NCBI GenBank assembly: GCA_028291985.1
Contig: JAQGNE010000015.1
Location: 1-64,000, forward strand
DNA: 64,000 nucleotides
Source: Polaromonas sp.
GTDB taxonomy: Bacteria; Pseudomonadota; Gammaproteobacteria; Burkholderiales; Burkholderiaceae_C
Reading direction: 5' to 3'
The position numbers were made by a program, and so were the translations under genes. Position 1 is the first letter of the stretch; each line of letters begins with the position of its first letter. The notes under the pieces are model-generated. The model had not been told where the DNA came from. It made no database searches and saw only the letters and a list, made by a program, of their open reading frames with translations. Of this stretch, positions 48,794 through 57,058 are shown one piece after another.

Positions 48794-50208
48794 ACGTACC
48801 AGTGCTGGTCATCAAGCTGAGCGGCCGCCGCGTGGGCATTCTGTTTGAATCGCACCCGACAACGCAGAGCCTGTGATTCGTCTCGCCGTGGACGAAGACG
48901 ACGCACGCGAACCGTTTGGCGCAAGCGCTGTGCTGTCCGAGTCTTACCGAGCAGCGGTCCCGGCCCAGCAACAGTCCTTCTGGCTGAACCGCGTGGCGCC
49001 CGCCTTCAACCAATTGCTGGGGCCGAGAGGCGACGTGCAGCTGCCCGCCTTCTTTCAGAACCTGCTGCCAGAAGGCAGTTTCAGGCGGCATGTGGCCGAC
49101 GTGCCGGCATGGAGCCGTCCAACCACTTCAGCATGCTGGAGGCCTGCGGCAAAGACCTACCAGGTGCCGTGACGTCTGAATGGGAAAACACGGGCAGACT
49201 GAACCTGCAAAACCTGGTCACGCACGGCCAGGATGCGCTGGAAGCCAGCGTATGGGCAGAGCCTTTTCAGGATGCGCTGTCGATATCGGGTATCCAGGCC
49301 AAGCTGGGCGTGAACAGGAGTGCGGGTGGCCGTTTCGTGGGCCGCACCCGCCACGACGACACCGCCATCATCGGCAAGCTGCCCTCGGCCGAGCACCCGC
49401 GCATGCCGCAGATGGAAGACCTGAGCATGCGCCTGGCGCGCCTGGCCGGCGTTGACACCTGCGCCGTCGAACCAGCCGACATGAAGGCACTGGGCGCGGC
49501 GCACCGGTACGACCTCGGCAGCGAAGCGGAAGGACGCTTTCTGGCCGTCACCCGCTTTGACCGCAGCCCGGCCGGGCGCGTGCAATTTGGAGACATTGCG
49601 CAGGTGATGGGGTGTCTCCCGACAGCAAATACACCTTGAGCTGTCTCCTGGTGGCGCAAACCCCGAAAGACCTGCCCCGCGCTGGAATGCCTGCGGTGCA
49701 CGAGCTGCTTCCCCGTATCGAGGTCAACGAGCTGCTGGGCAACGCCGACAGGCACCTGAAAAACCTGGGCCTGCTGTACCGAGACGGGCGCAACGCCGAG
49801 CTTGCCCCGGCCTACGATCTCCTCAGCACCTGTGTCTACCTGGGAAAGCAAGGCCATGCGCTGGCGCTGCTGCCAGACGAAACCCGCAAGCCCGTTCCCC
49901 GTGCATCGCTGCTGACGCCCCGCTCGCTGTTGAGGTTCAGCAATGCGCTGGAAATTGCGCCCAAGGACGCCAGCCGTGCAGTTCGTCAAGCGGCCAGGCT
50001 CGCTGCCCAGCACTGGCTGGAGCCGATCAGGCCGGCGGACATCACGCCGCGCCAGCGCCGGGTGCTGCTGGACCGCCTTTGCAGGCACCTGCACTTCAGG
50101 CAGGCGCTGACGGCACTCAAGACCCGGCCCTCAGCGCTGCCTGGGATGCTGCGTCGCAGGCAGCGGCAACGCAACATCAAAGCGCGGCTTCAACAGCAGC
50201 CATGCTGA
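48790..50208 (+). pseudogene. hipA: HipA-like kinase toxin, broken by several frameshifts
   Basis: HipA segments appear in order but in different frames. MNVPVLVIKLSGRRVGILFE runs from 48790 to a stop near 48875; REPFGASAVLSESY to AFFQNLLPEGSFRRHVADVP lies in another frame to about 49115. SNHFSMLEACGKDLPGAV, SGIQAKLGV and FLAVTRFDRSP run in a third frame to about 49600, and the C-terminal part is in a fourth stretch to TGA at 50206. The catalytic LLGNADRHLKNLGLLY (N-x-D-x-H type) and APAYDLLST motifs survive. At least three disruptions; no full kinase can be made. Confidence 0.85.
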
Positions 50209-50266
50209 TGCTATTTAAATGATAGCTATCAGCCCTTTATATACCTGGGGCTAGAGGCATATTTGC
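50208..50266 (+). repeat. Dispersed 55-bp element, copy I (after the hipA remnant)
   Basis: GCTA at 50210, directly after the hipA stop codon; 8 bases, ATAGCT, 20 bases, GGGCTA, then GAGGCATATTTG. Lies in the short gap before the convergent YkvA gene. Confidence 0.88.
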
Positions 50267-50300
50267 CTTGAAAAACAGATTCAGGCGCTGGTAGCACCCA

Positions 50301-50573
50301 TCAGCCGGCACGGCTTCGTACCGCTTGCGCGACGTCTGGCGGCAAGCGCTTGAGCAGCCAGCGAACCGCCAACGGCACCAGCACCAGATCGTCCATCACG
50401 CCGATAAACGGCAGCACATCCGGGATGATGTCGATAGGCGAAATGAGGTACAGCGCAATCAGCGCGCAACCCCACTTCAACCAAGCCGGCGCACCAGGGT
50501 GGCGCAGCGCAAACCACAGCCGGCGCGCATCGCCACGCAGCACGGTCCACAGCAGGGTCAGACGTTTGAACAT
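50301..50573 (-). CDS. YkvA-family (DUF1232) small membrane protein
   Basis: 90 residues: WLKWGCALIALYLISPIDIIPDVLPFIGVMDDLVLV is the DUF1232 core, with the SPIDIIPD signature and a hydrophobic segment. The ATG at 50573 fits the family. Function unknown. Confidence 0.92.
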   Translation of the reverse strand: MFKRLTLLWTVLRGDARRLWFALRHPGAPAWLKWGCALIALYLISPIDIIPDVLPFIGVMDDLVLVPLAVRWLLKRLPPDVAQAVRSRAG

Positions 50574-50714
50574 GGGCCAGTTCTTCCTTTTGGTCGCAAC
50601 CCGTAGCGGGCTTTCTAACAGATGGCACCGAACCGGTAGGCTGCAAGAGCGGCGTCACCTTGCGTTACAGGATGCTCCGGCGGCAGGGGCGCTGCCGCAA
50701 GGCTCTGCCGACGT

Positions 50715-51185
50715 TCATTCGAGAAGCCGGCTGATATGCAGCCAATGCTGAAGCTCTACGGGCGTGATCGACAGGCGACTGCCCTTTTTCAGCACCAGCA
50801 GGTTATCCAGCGCTGCATCGGCACGAAGCTCGGGCAGGCTCAGCGTGCGCGTTTTCCTCAAGGCCTGCACATTCACCAGCACCCAGCGCGGTGCCGCGTG
50901 GGTTGACTTCGAATCGTGATAGCGCGACGTCGCATCAAACTGCGTCGGGTCAGGGTAGGGCCAAGACGCTACCCGCGCCAGGCCCACAATGCCCGGCTCG
51001 GCACAACTGGAGTGATAAAACAGCACGCCATCGCCTACCGCCATGGCGTCCCGCATGAAATTGCGCGCCTGGTAATTTCGAACCCCGACCCAGGCGACCG
51101 TGGAATCTTGCGCCGCGAGTGCATCGTCGATCGAACAATCATCGGGCTCGGATTTCATCAACCAGTAGTTCACGCCAGTTCCCAT
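50715..51185 (-). CDS. EVE-domain protein (thymocyte nuclear protein 1-like)
   Basis: 156 residues from the ATG at 51185 (MGTGVNYWLMKSEPDDCSI); a longer frame exists but is not family-like. WVGVRNYQARNFMRDAMAVGDGVLFYHSSC and GIVGLARVAS form the PUA-like EVE fold that binds modified bases in DNA or RNA. Widely conserved; cellular role unclear. Confidence 0.93.
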   Translation of the reverse strand: MGTGVNYWLMKSEPDDCSIDDALAAQDSTVAWVGVRNYQARNFMRDAMAVGDGVLFYHSSCAEPGIVGLARVASWPYPDPTQFDATSRYHDSKSTHAAPRWVLVNVQALRKTRTLSLPELRADAALDNLLVLKKGSRLSITPVELQHWLHISRLLE

Positions 51186-51448
51186 ATTTTTTGAGATGAA
51201 TGCTGCGCCGCCGGCAGGGTTGGAACCACGGCCTCCAGCCCTATGTGGTCTTCTGTCGGAGAAACCGGCCGGCCAGGATGACGCCCTGTGTCCACATTGG
51301 CAGGCCCGCTGATGGCGATCTCCTACAGATGGCACACACGGATATTTTTACGATATTTTCAAAGCTTATGTGCTGAAACCGCGCCGTGCCGTCCGGCAAA
51401 CAAGCGGCTTCAGCTCATGAGCCGGCAGCACAATTTTTGGAGTACCAA

Positions 51449-53398
51449 TTGCCAAAGAATTATTTGGCGTCGTCGTTACCAGCACATGAACTGGCAGAAC
51501 TCCACCGCCTGATGATGGAGGATATCAAGGAGGTGGCGGTTTTCTTCATGAATGCCGAAGGTGTGATTACCGTGTGGAACCGTTCTGCGCAAGACATGAA
51601 AGGCTATCCGGCCGAAGAAGCAATTGGCAGCCACTTGCGGCTTTTGTATACCGAGCCTGACCGGGAAAGGCAGTGGGCTGAGCACAACTTGCGGGAAGCC
51701 TCGCGCAGCGGCTTTTACCGCGAGGAAACCTGGCGTCGGCGCAAAGACGGCACGCTGTTCTGGGCGCGCATCGCGTTGACGGCGCTGCGGGACTCCTCCG
51801 GAAAACTGCTGGGTTACTCAAAAGTAACGGTCGACCTGACGGATCACAAGCTGCTGGAGCGCTGCGTCAAGGAGCGCGAAGAAACACGGCGCATCCTGAG
51901 CACTGCCAACGCTGCCCTCTGGACCTGGGATCCGGAGTCCGAGCGTGTGGAGGTGTCGGCTAATTTTCATGGCTTGCTGGGCTATGAAGACACCCCCGAC
52001 AGCATGACCTTTGCCCAATGGATGGAACTGTTTCATCCGCTGGACAAGCCGATGGTGGAGGAGAAATTCAGAAAAACCGATGTGTCCCGGCCCGGCGTGC
52101 CGCTGGTGATGGAGGTACGGATGTGCAAGAAGGACGGCACACACCGCTGGTTTCATGCGCACGCCGACTGGTTTCGGGAGTCAGCCGGAAAACCCTTTGT
52201 GCTCAGTGGCGTCAATGTGGATATTCATGACCTGAAAATTGCAGAAGACGAGCTCAGGCGTGCGGTTGCCAAGCTCCGGGAAGCAGATGCCCGCAAGGAC
52301 GAGTTCCTGGCAATGCTGGCGCACGAACTGCGAAACCCGCTGGCCCCGATACGCTCGGCGGCAGAACTCCTCAAGCTGATGAAGTTTCAGGGCGCTGACG
52401 ACAGGGTGCGCCAGACGAGCGAGATCATTGCGCGTCAGGTTGACCATATGACCAGCCTGGTCGACGACCTGCTGGACGTGTCCAGGGTGACGCGCGGGCT
52501 GGCCAAGCTCGACAAAGTGCCGCTGGACCTGACGCTCATCGTCATGGATGCGGTGGAACAGGTTGACCCGCTGGTGCGCACCAGGCGCCATCACCTGGGG
52601 TTGCAGCTATGGCCCGGGGACGTCACGGTGGTAGGCGATCAGAAGCGTCTGGTGCAGGTGGTGGCGAATTTGCTCAACAATGCCGCCAAATACACGCCCG
52701 AGGGCGGCAACATCGTGGTGAGCACCGAAGTCAGGGAGGGTGAAGTTCTGCTCAGCGTGGTAGACAACGGCATCGGTATCGACCCTGAACTGTCGGCGCG
52801 GGTTTTCGAGCTGTTTGCGCAGGCCAAGCGCAGCCCGGACCGGTCGTCAGGCGGCCTGGGACTAGGGCTGGCGCTGGTCAAAAGCCTGGTGGAGCTGCAT
52901 GGAGGCACGGTCATGTGTGTCAGCGAAGGTGGCGGCAAAGGCAGCCGGTTCACCGTTTGCCTGCCGTTGGCGTCGGCAACCCGGCAGGATGCCGCAGAAG
53001 ACCCGTCAGGGGACCATATGACCGGCCCCGACAAGGCACTTCGTATTCTGGTGGTCGACGACAACGTCGATGCCGCGCAGATGCTGGCCATGTTCTTGAA
53101 AGTATCGGGGTACCACGTCGATGTGGAACTGGACCCCTTGCGGGCGCTGGAGCGCTCCCGGATTTCGCCGCCAGATGTTTTTCTGCTGGATATTGGCCTG
53201 CCTGAAATGGATGGCAATGAACTTGCGCGGCGGCTCCGTGCGCAGCCGGAAACAGAGAATGCGCTACTTGTGGCAGTGACCGGTTACGGCTATGCGCATG
53301 ACCGGGAGAAGTCGCTGGCTTCCGGATTTGACCATCACTTTGTCAAGCCGGTAGATCCGAGCAAGTTGCTGTCCCTTTTGAGCGAGGAAAGCAAATGA
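51449..53398 (+). CDS. Hybrid sensor kinase: PAS-PAS-HisKA-HATPase-receiver
   Basis: About 649 residues from a TTG at 51449 with GGAG six bases before it; a GTG at 51386 and the ATG at 51512 are alternatives. Two PAS domains (FFMNAEGVITVWNRSAQDMKGY; AALWTWDPESERVEVSANF with PAC DGTHRWFHA), HisKA box DEFLAMLAHELRNPLAPIRSAAE with the phospho-His, then the N-box NLLNNAAKYTPEGG, G1 DNGIGIDPE and G2 GGLGLGLALV. The C-terminal receiver is ILVVDDNVDAA, with Asp in FLLDIGLPEMDGNE and Lys in HHFVKPVD. No transmembrane segment, so a cytoplasmic sensor. Signal and target unknown; no output regulator is adjacent. Confidence 0.93.
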   Translation: MPKNYLASSLPAHELAELHRLMMEDIKEVAVFFMNAEGVITVWNRSAQDMKGYPAEEAIGSHLRLLYTEPDRERQWAEHNLREASRSGFYREETWRRRKDGTLFWARIALTALRDSSGKLLGYSKVTVDLTDHKLLERCVKEREETRRILSTANAALWTWDPESERVEVSANFHGLLGYEDTPDSMTFAQWMELFHPLDKPMVEEKFRKTDVSRPGVPLVMEVRMCKKDGTHRWFHAHADWFRESAGKPFVLSGVNVDIHDLKIAEDELRRAVAKLREADARKDEFLAMLAHELRNPLAPIRSAAELLKLMKFQGADDRVRQTSEIIARQVDHMTSLVDDLLDVSRVTRGLAKLDKVPLDLTLIVMDAVEQVDPLVRTRRHHLGLQLWPGDVTVVGDQKRLVQVVANLLNNAAKYTPEGGNIVVSTEVREGEVLLSVVDNGIGIDPELSARVFELFAQAKRSPDRSSGGLGLGLALVKSLVELHGGTVMCVSEGGGKGSRFTVCLPLASATRQDAAEDPSGDHMTGPDKALRILVVDDNVDAAQMLAMFLKVSGYHVDVELDPLRALERSRISPPDVFLLDIGLPEMDGNELARRLRAQPETENALLVAVTGYGYAHDREKSLASGFDHHFVKPVDPSKLLSLLSEESK

Positions 53399-53430
53399 GT
53401 ACCACGCTCTAAGTACAACGGCTTGGGGCC

Positions 53431-54708
53431 TCAAGGCTCGAAGTTCACGGCGGCTGGCCGGCCCGGGAGGTGCAGCGTGGGCAGGGTTGCTGGCGCGCTC
53501 GCTAGCAGCCGGCCTTTTCGCCAGACCTTCAGGCGGTTCGGCCTGAGCCGTATGGCATCTATCGCATCCCTTGCCTGGAGCAGCACAAAGCTGGCATCGC
53601 AGCCGGCTGCGATACCGTAGCGCGGAAGGTGCATGACCCGCGCAGCATGGATGGTGACCGCGTCAAAACAGGCGCGCATGCCTTCCTGGCTGGTCATCTG
53701 CGCTACATGCAGGCCCATGTGCGCCACTTCCAGCATGTCGGCCTGCCCCAGGCTGTACCAGGGGTCCATCGCGCAGTCATGGCCGAAAGCGACAGTGACG
53801 CCGGCCGCCATCAGCTCGGGCACGCGTGTCATGCCACGGCGCTTGGGGTAGGTGTCGTGGCGACCCTGCAGCGTGATGTTGATCAACGGGTTGGCGATCA
53901 CGCTGACGCCGGATTCAGCGATCAGGGGCAACAGTTTGCTCACATAGTAGTTTTCCATGCTGTGCATGGAGGTGCAGTGGCTGCCGCTGACCCGGCCCTG
54001 CAGACCGAGGCGCTGGGCCTCGAACGCCAGGGTCTCGATGTGCCGGCTCATCGGGTCATCGGATTCGTCGCAGTGCATGTCAACCAGCTTTCCGCGTTCG
54101 GCGGCAATCTCACACAGCAGCCTGACGCTGGCTGCGCCTTCGGTCATCGTCCGCTCGAAGTGCGGAATACCGCCCACCGCGTCCACGCCCTTGTCGAGCG
54201 CACGCTTGAGGTTTTCGATACCGCCTTTGCTACGCAGTACACCGTCCTGGGGAAACGCAACCAGCTGCAGGTCGATATAGGGCGCCACCTGTTTCCTGAC
54301 CTCCAGCAGGGCATCGACTGCCAGCAAGCTGGCGTCGCTGGTGTCGACATGGGTGCGTATGGCCAGCAGACCCTTGGCCACCGCCCAGTCGCAGTACGTA
54401 AGGGCCCGTTCAATGATGGCTTCGGCCCGCAGCAGAGGCTTGAGCTCGCCCCACAGCGCAATGCCTTCCAGCAACGTGCCGCTTTCATTGACGCGCGGCA
54501 GGCCATAGCTGAGCGTGGCGTCCATATGAAAGTGCGGGTCGACGAATGGCGGGCTGAGCAGGTAGCCGCCGGCATCGACGGTTTCGGTTGCCTTGGCGCC
54601 AGCGATGGGACCTTTTGTCACGTCGGTGATCTTGCCGTTTTGCACGGCAATCGTCATGCTGGTTCGTCCGTCGGCCAGGGCGGCGTTGGTGATGAGAAGG
54701 TCAAGCAT
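53431..54708 (-). CDS. codA: Cytosine deaminase-type amidohydrolase
   Basis: 425 residues: metal ligands in FVDPHFHMDATLSY, HCDESDDPMSRHIE (His plus catalytic Glu/Asp), SHCTSMHSM and FGHDCAMDPWYSLG (Asp), the arrangement of E. coli CodA. The C-terminal GCDASFVLLQARDAIDAIRLRP is the returning beta-sandwich part. Deaminates cytosine to uracil (related enzymes act on isocytosine or creatinine). Last gene on the strand of the uracil locus, feeding uracil to the Upp/URC steps. Confidence 0.88.
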   Translation of the reverse strand: MLDLLITNAALADGRTSMTIAVQNGKITDVTKGPIAGAKATETVDAGGYLLSPPFVDPHFHMDATLSYGLPRVNESGTLLEGIALWGELKPLLRAEAIIERALTYCDWAVAKGLLAIRTHVDTSDASLLAVDALLEVRKQVAPYIDLQLVAFPQDGVLRSKGGIENLKRALDKGVDAVGGIPHFERTMTEGAASVRLLCEIAAERGKLVDMHCDESDDPMSRHIETLAFEAQRLGLQGRVSGSHCTSMHSMENYYVSKLLPLIAESGVSVIANPLINITLQGRHDTYPKRRGMTRVPELMAAGVTVAFGHDCAMDPWYSLGQADMLEVAHMGLHVAQMTSQEGMRACFDAVTIHAARVMHLPRYGIAAGCDASFVLLQARDAIDAIRLRPNRLKVWRKGRLLASAPATLPTLHLPGRPAAVNFEP

Positions 54709-55021
54709 GAAAAGAGAGCCTCACTGGTCGATGGCGGTGAACTTGCTCAGCGCCTCGCAGCGCACCAAGTCGGGATTCAGGCAAGGGCCGTCAGACAGAA
54801 ACCAAGAACCGCTCTAAAAGTCCACCGCGCGCAGATCCCCGACTGATCAAGCAGGGACCGCGGGACTGGCTATACCAGACCGCAGGCGCAGCGGCCTTCG
54901 GCTTGGGCTGCGGGACACAGCCCTTCTTCGTGCCGTCCAAACCTGTATTGGGAGGCTCGGAGCCGAGGCACCCGCCCCCTCGGGGGGCAGGGTGCTATGC
55001 GAAGTGAGCAACCGCGCGGGC
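54709..55021. other. Gap between upp and codA with GC-rich hairpins
   Basis: No gene is supported. GGGCTG/CAGCCC (54906-54925) and GCACCC...GGGTGC with an inner C-run/G-run (54968-54995) form two hairpins after upp. They lack T-runs, so they may be processing or rho-linked structures. The gap means codA may have its own promoter. Confidence 0.5.
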
Positions 55022-55663
55022 TCATTTGGTTCCAAAAATACGGTCACCGGCATCGCCTAGCCCTGGCAGGATGTAGCCATGGCTGTTGAGCTCGCGGTCA
55101 ATGGCTGCGGTGTAGATGTGGACATCCGGGTGCGCTGACGTCAGCGCACGCAGGCCCTCGGGACAGGTCAGCAGGCACACGAACTTGACGGACTTCGGGT
55201 TCAGTTCCTTGAGCCGCTCGACGGCCGCAATGGCTGAGTTGCCGGTGGCGAGCATCGGGTCGACGATGACGATGTCGCGTTCTTCCATGTCGTGCGGCAT
55301 CTTGAAGTAATACTCGACGGCGGTCAGCGTCTTGGGGTCACGGTACAGGCCGACATGGCCGACGCGTGCGCCCGGCACCACGCTGAGCATGCCTTCGAGG
55401 ATGCCGTTGCCGGCGCGCAGGATGGACACGAACACCAGCTTCTTGCCGTCGATAACCTTTGACGTCGTGGTTTCCAGCGGGGTTTCGATCTCGATATCCT
55501 GCATTGGCATGTCGCGTGTGACCTCATAGGCCATCAGCATGCTGAGCTCATGGAGCAGCGTGCGAAAGGTGTTGGTTGATGCATCCTTGCGCCGCATCAG
55601 GGTCAGCTTGTGCTGCACCAGCGGGTGATCGATAAGGTGTACGTGGTCGCCGTAAGGTGTCAT
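55022..55663 (-). CDS. upp: Uracil phosphoribosyltransferase (UPRT; URC6 in the URC pathway)
   Basis: 213 residues. [44 protein letters not shown], and the PRPP-binding [20 protein letters not shown], then [31 protein letters not shown], all Upp hallmarks. Makes UMP from uracil and PRPP for salvage; in the URC pathway this nucleotide step is also the entry to degradation. 79 bp after the URC4 gene. Confidence 0.97.
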   Translation of the reverse strand: MTPYGDHVHLIDHPLVQHKLTLMRRKDASTNTFRTLLHELSMLMAYEVTRDMPMQDIEIETPLETTTSKVIDGKKLVFVSILRAGNGILEGMLSVVPGARVGHVGLYRDPKTLTAVEYYFKMPHDMEERDIVIVDPMLATGNSAIAAVERLKELNPKSVKFVCLLTCPEGLRALTSAHPDVHIYTAAIDRELNSHGYILPGLGDAGDRIFGTK

Positions 55664-55741
55664 GGGTTGCTTGTTGCCTGGAAAAAATGAAGTGTGCGCT
55701 GCCGAGTTGGAGCAGAAGGTCAGTTTCCCACGCCCCGCGAC

Positions 55742-57058
55742 TCAAAAAACTGTGCCGTCACTGTCGATGTTCAGCGGCGGAAGCCCATGATGCAATTGCT
55801 GCGCCAGCGCACGGCCCGCCGCCCAGGTGCCGCCTTCCAGCACGCAAGCAAGCGGCATCTGGGCCTCGCTCACGCCCAGTTGGTCTCTGACCAAGGGCGC
55901 CAGTTCGTCCAGCAATGCAACTGTCAATGCGCGCCATTCAACGATCAACTCGTCGCCGGCAGCGTGCGGCCGCGTAGCTAGCGCTGCATCTTTCAGGCGC
56001 AGCACGCCGGCGTCCAGAAACAGCCCGCCATTCCGGTATTCAGGCAGCCCGGTCAGGTCGTTCAGGCCTTCCACTGCAACGCCGGCCCATTCAAAGGGTT
56101 CCAGCAGCGAATAGGTAAGCCACTGCGACAGCTTGTGAAACGGCATCCAGCCGGCACTGAGGTCGTCTGCGCCATCGCCGCTGATGGCAGCATGACGCCA
56201 GCAATCGCCCAATGCTATGCCTTTAATAGCGTTATCCGCAGGCCAGATGGGGGCGAGGCCAGACAAAAGCACTGAAAGCAGGTCATGCGCCCTGATGCAG
56301 GGTGCCGACATCTGTTGCGGCGGGTTCTGGGTAAGCAGGTCGAACAGGTGGCCCGGCCGACCCGTCTGGCCAAAAAGACCCGGCTGCGCCTCAAGCGCCT
56401 GCCCCAGCCTGCGCAGGAGGTCGGCGCGCCCTTCAAGGCCTACCAGCGGATTGGTTCGGCTTACCTGGAAAGCCGCGCCGATTGCCTGCGCCGTTACCGC
56501 TTGCAGGCCCTTGGCGTCGGCCTGAAAGGGCAGCGCGTCGTCGCTGGAAAAAAGCCCGGACATGAAGGCATGAAAGCTGGCCACACCCAGACCTTCAGAG
56601 CGGGTGTATTCATGCCTGCTGCTGGAGCCGGAAATCGTCTCGCAGTAAGCCCAGTCAGGCCCGGCTCCGGCGTCGAGCAGCACGCTCACCAGGGCCAGAT
56701 CAATCTGTGCCCGAGCGCGCTGTGCGGGCAACGCGCGGCCCAGTGCCTCGTCAAGCTGTGCGGCCCGGTCAACGCCACCAGTTTCAAAATGCCTCCATCG
56801 GCTGTGGTACGGAATCTTCAGGCTGGGATAACGTGCGCGGGTCAGCTCTGCCACCACGATGGCGGTCGTCAGCATCGAGCTGTCGTTGACAGTGAACCAG
56901 GCCGATTCGCCACGCCGGGCGCGCGCCAGCAGCATGCCAGCGCGGTCGCGAATCGTTTTTGTAGAGCGTAATCGGGCTATAGCCCTTTCAGTAACTGGGG
57001 ATGCAGCTATTGAGTTAATAGCAATAGCCTGAATAGGGAAACTGCTGGTTTCAGGCAT
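55742..57058 (-). CDS. DUF1688 protein, URC4 of the uracil catabolic pathway
   Basis: 438 residues matching the URC4/Urg3 family by segments RDRAGMLLARARRGESAWFTVND, IPYHSRWRHFETGGVDR, ARAQIDLALVSVLLDAGAGPDWAY, GSSSRHEYTRSEGLGVASFHAF, FHKLSQWLTYSLLEPFEWAGV and GLPEYRNGGLFLDAGVLRLK. Biochemical role unresolved; URC4 is needed for uracil degradation in Lachancea yeast. Its start overlaps the URC1 stop by 8 bp. It contains two copies of the dispersed repeat: residues about 12-30 (sense) and about 264-282 (antisense), both in frame. Confidence 0.92.
   Translation of the reverse strand: MPETSSFPIQAIAINSIAASPVTERAIARLRSTKTIRDRAGMLLARARRGESAWFTVNDSSMLTTAIVVAELTRARYPSLKIPYHSRWRHFETGGVDRAAQLDEALGRALPAQRARAQIDLALVSVLLDAGAGPDWAYCETISGSSSRHEYTRSEGLGVASFHAFMSGLFSSDDALPFQADAKGLQAVTAQAIGAAFQVSRTNPLVGLEGRADLLRRLGQALEAQPGLFGQTGRPGHLFDLLTQNPPQQMSAPCIRAHDLLSVLLSGLAPIWPADNAIKGIALGDCWRHAAISGDGADDLSAGWMPFHKLSQWLTYSLLEPFEWAGVAVEGLNDLTGLPEYRNGGLFLDAGVLRLKDAALATRPHAAGDELIVEWRALTVALLDELAPLVRDQLGVSEAQMPLACVLEGGTWAAGRALAQQLHHGLPPLNIDSDGTVF
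56212..56268 (+). repeat. Dispersed 55-bp element, copy K (inside urc4, antisense, diverged)
   Basis: GCTA at 56214, 8 bases, ATAGCG, 19 bases, GGGCGA then GGCC. Spacing is exact although the last block is degraded. The urc4 strand reads it as LAPIWPADNAIKGIA, in the same frame as copy C in bclA. Confidence 0.65.
56968..57024 (-). repeat. Dispersed 55-bp element, copy J (inside urc4, sense)
   Basis: On the minus strand: GCTA (starting at 57022), 8 bases, ATAGCT, 19 bases, GGGCTA, then TAGCCCGATT. It encodes AINSIAASPVTERAIARL near the N-terminus of the URC4 protein. Confidence 0.9.

Noticed and set aside
53629..54846. 405-codon plus-strand open frame
   Set aside because: Antisense to the cytosine deaminase gene, composition typical of shadow frames.
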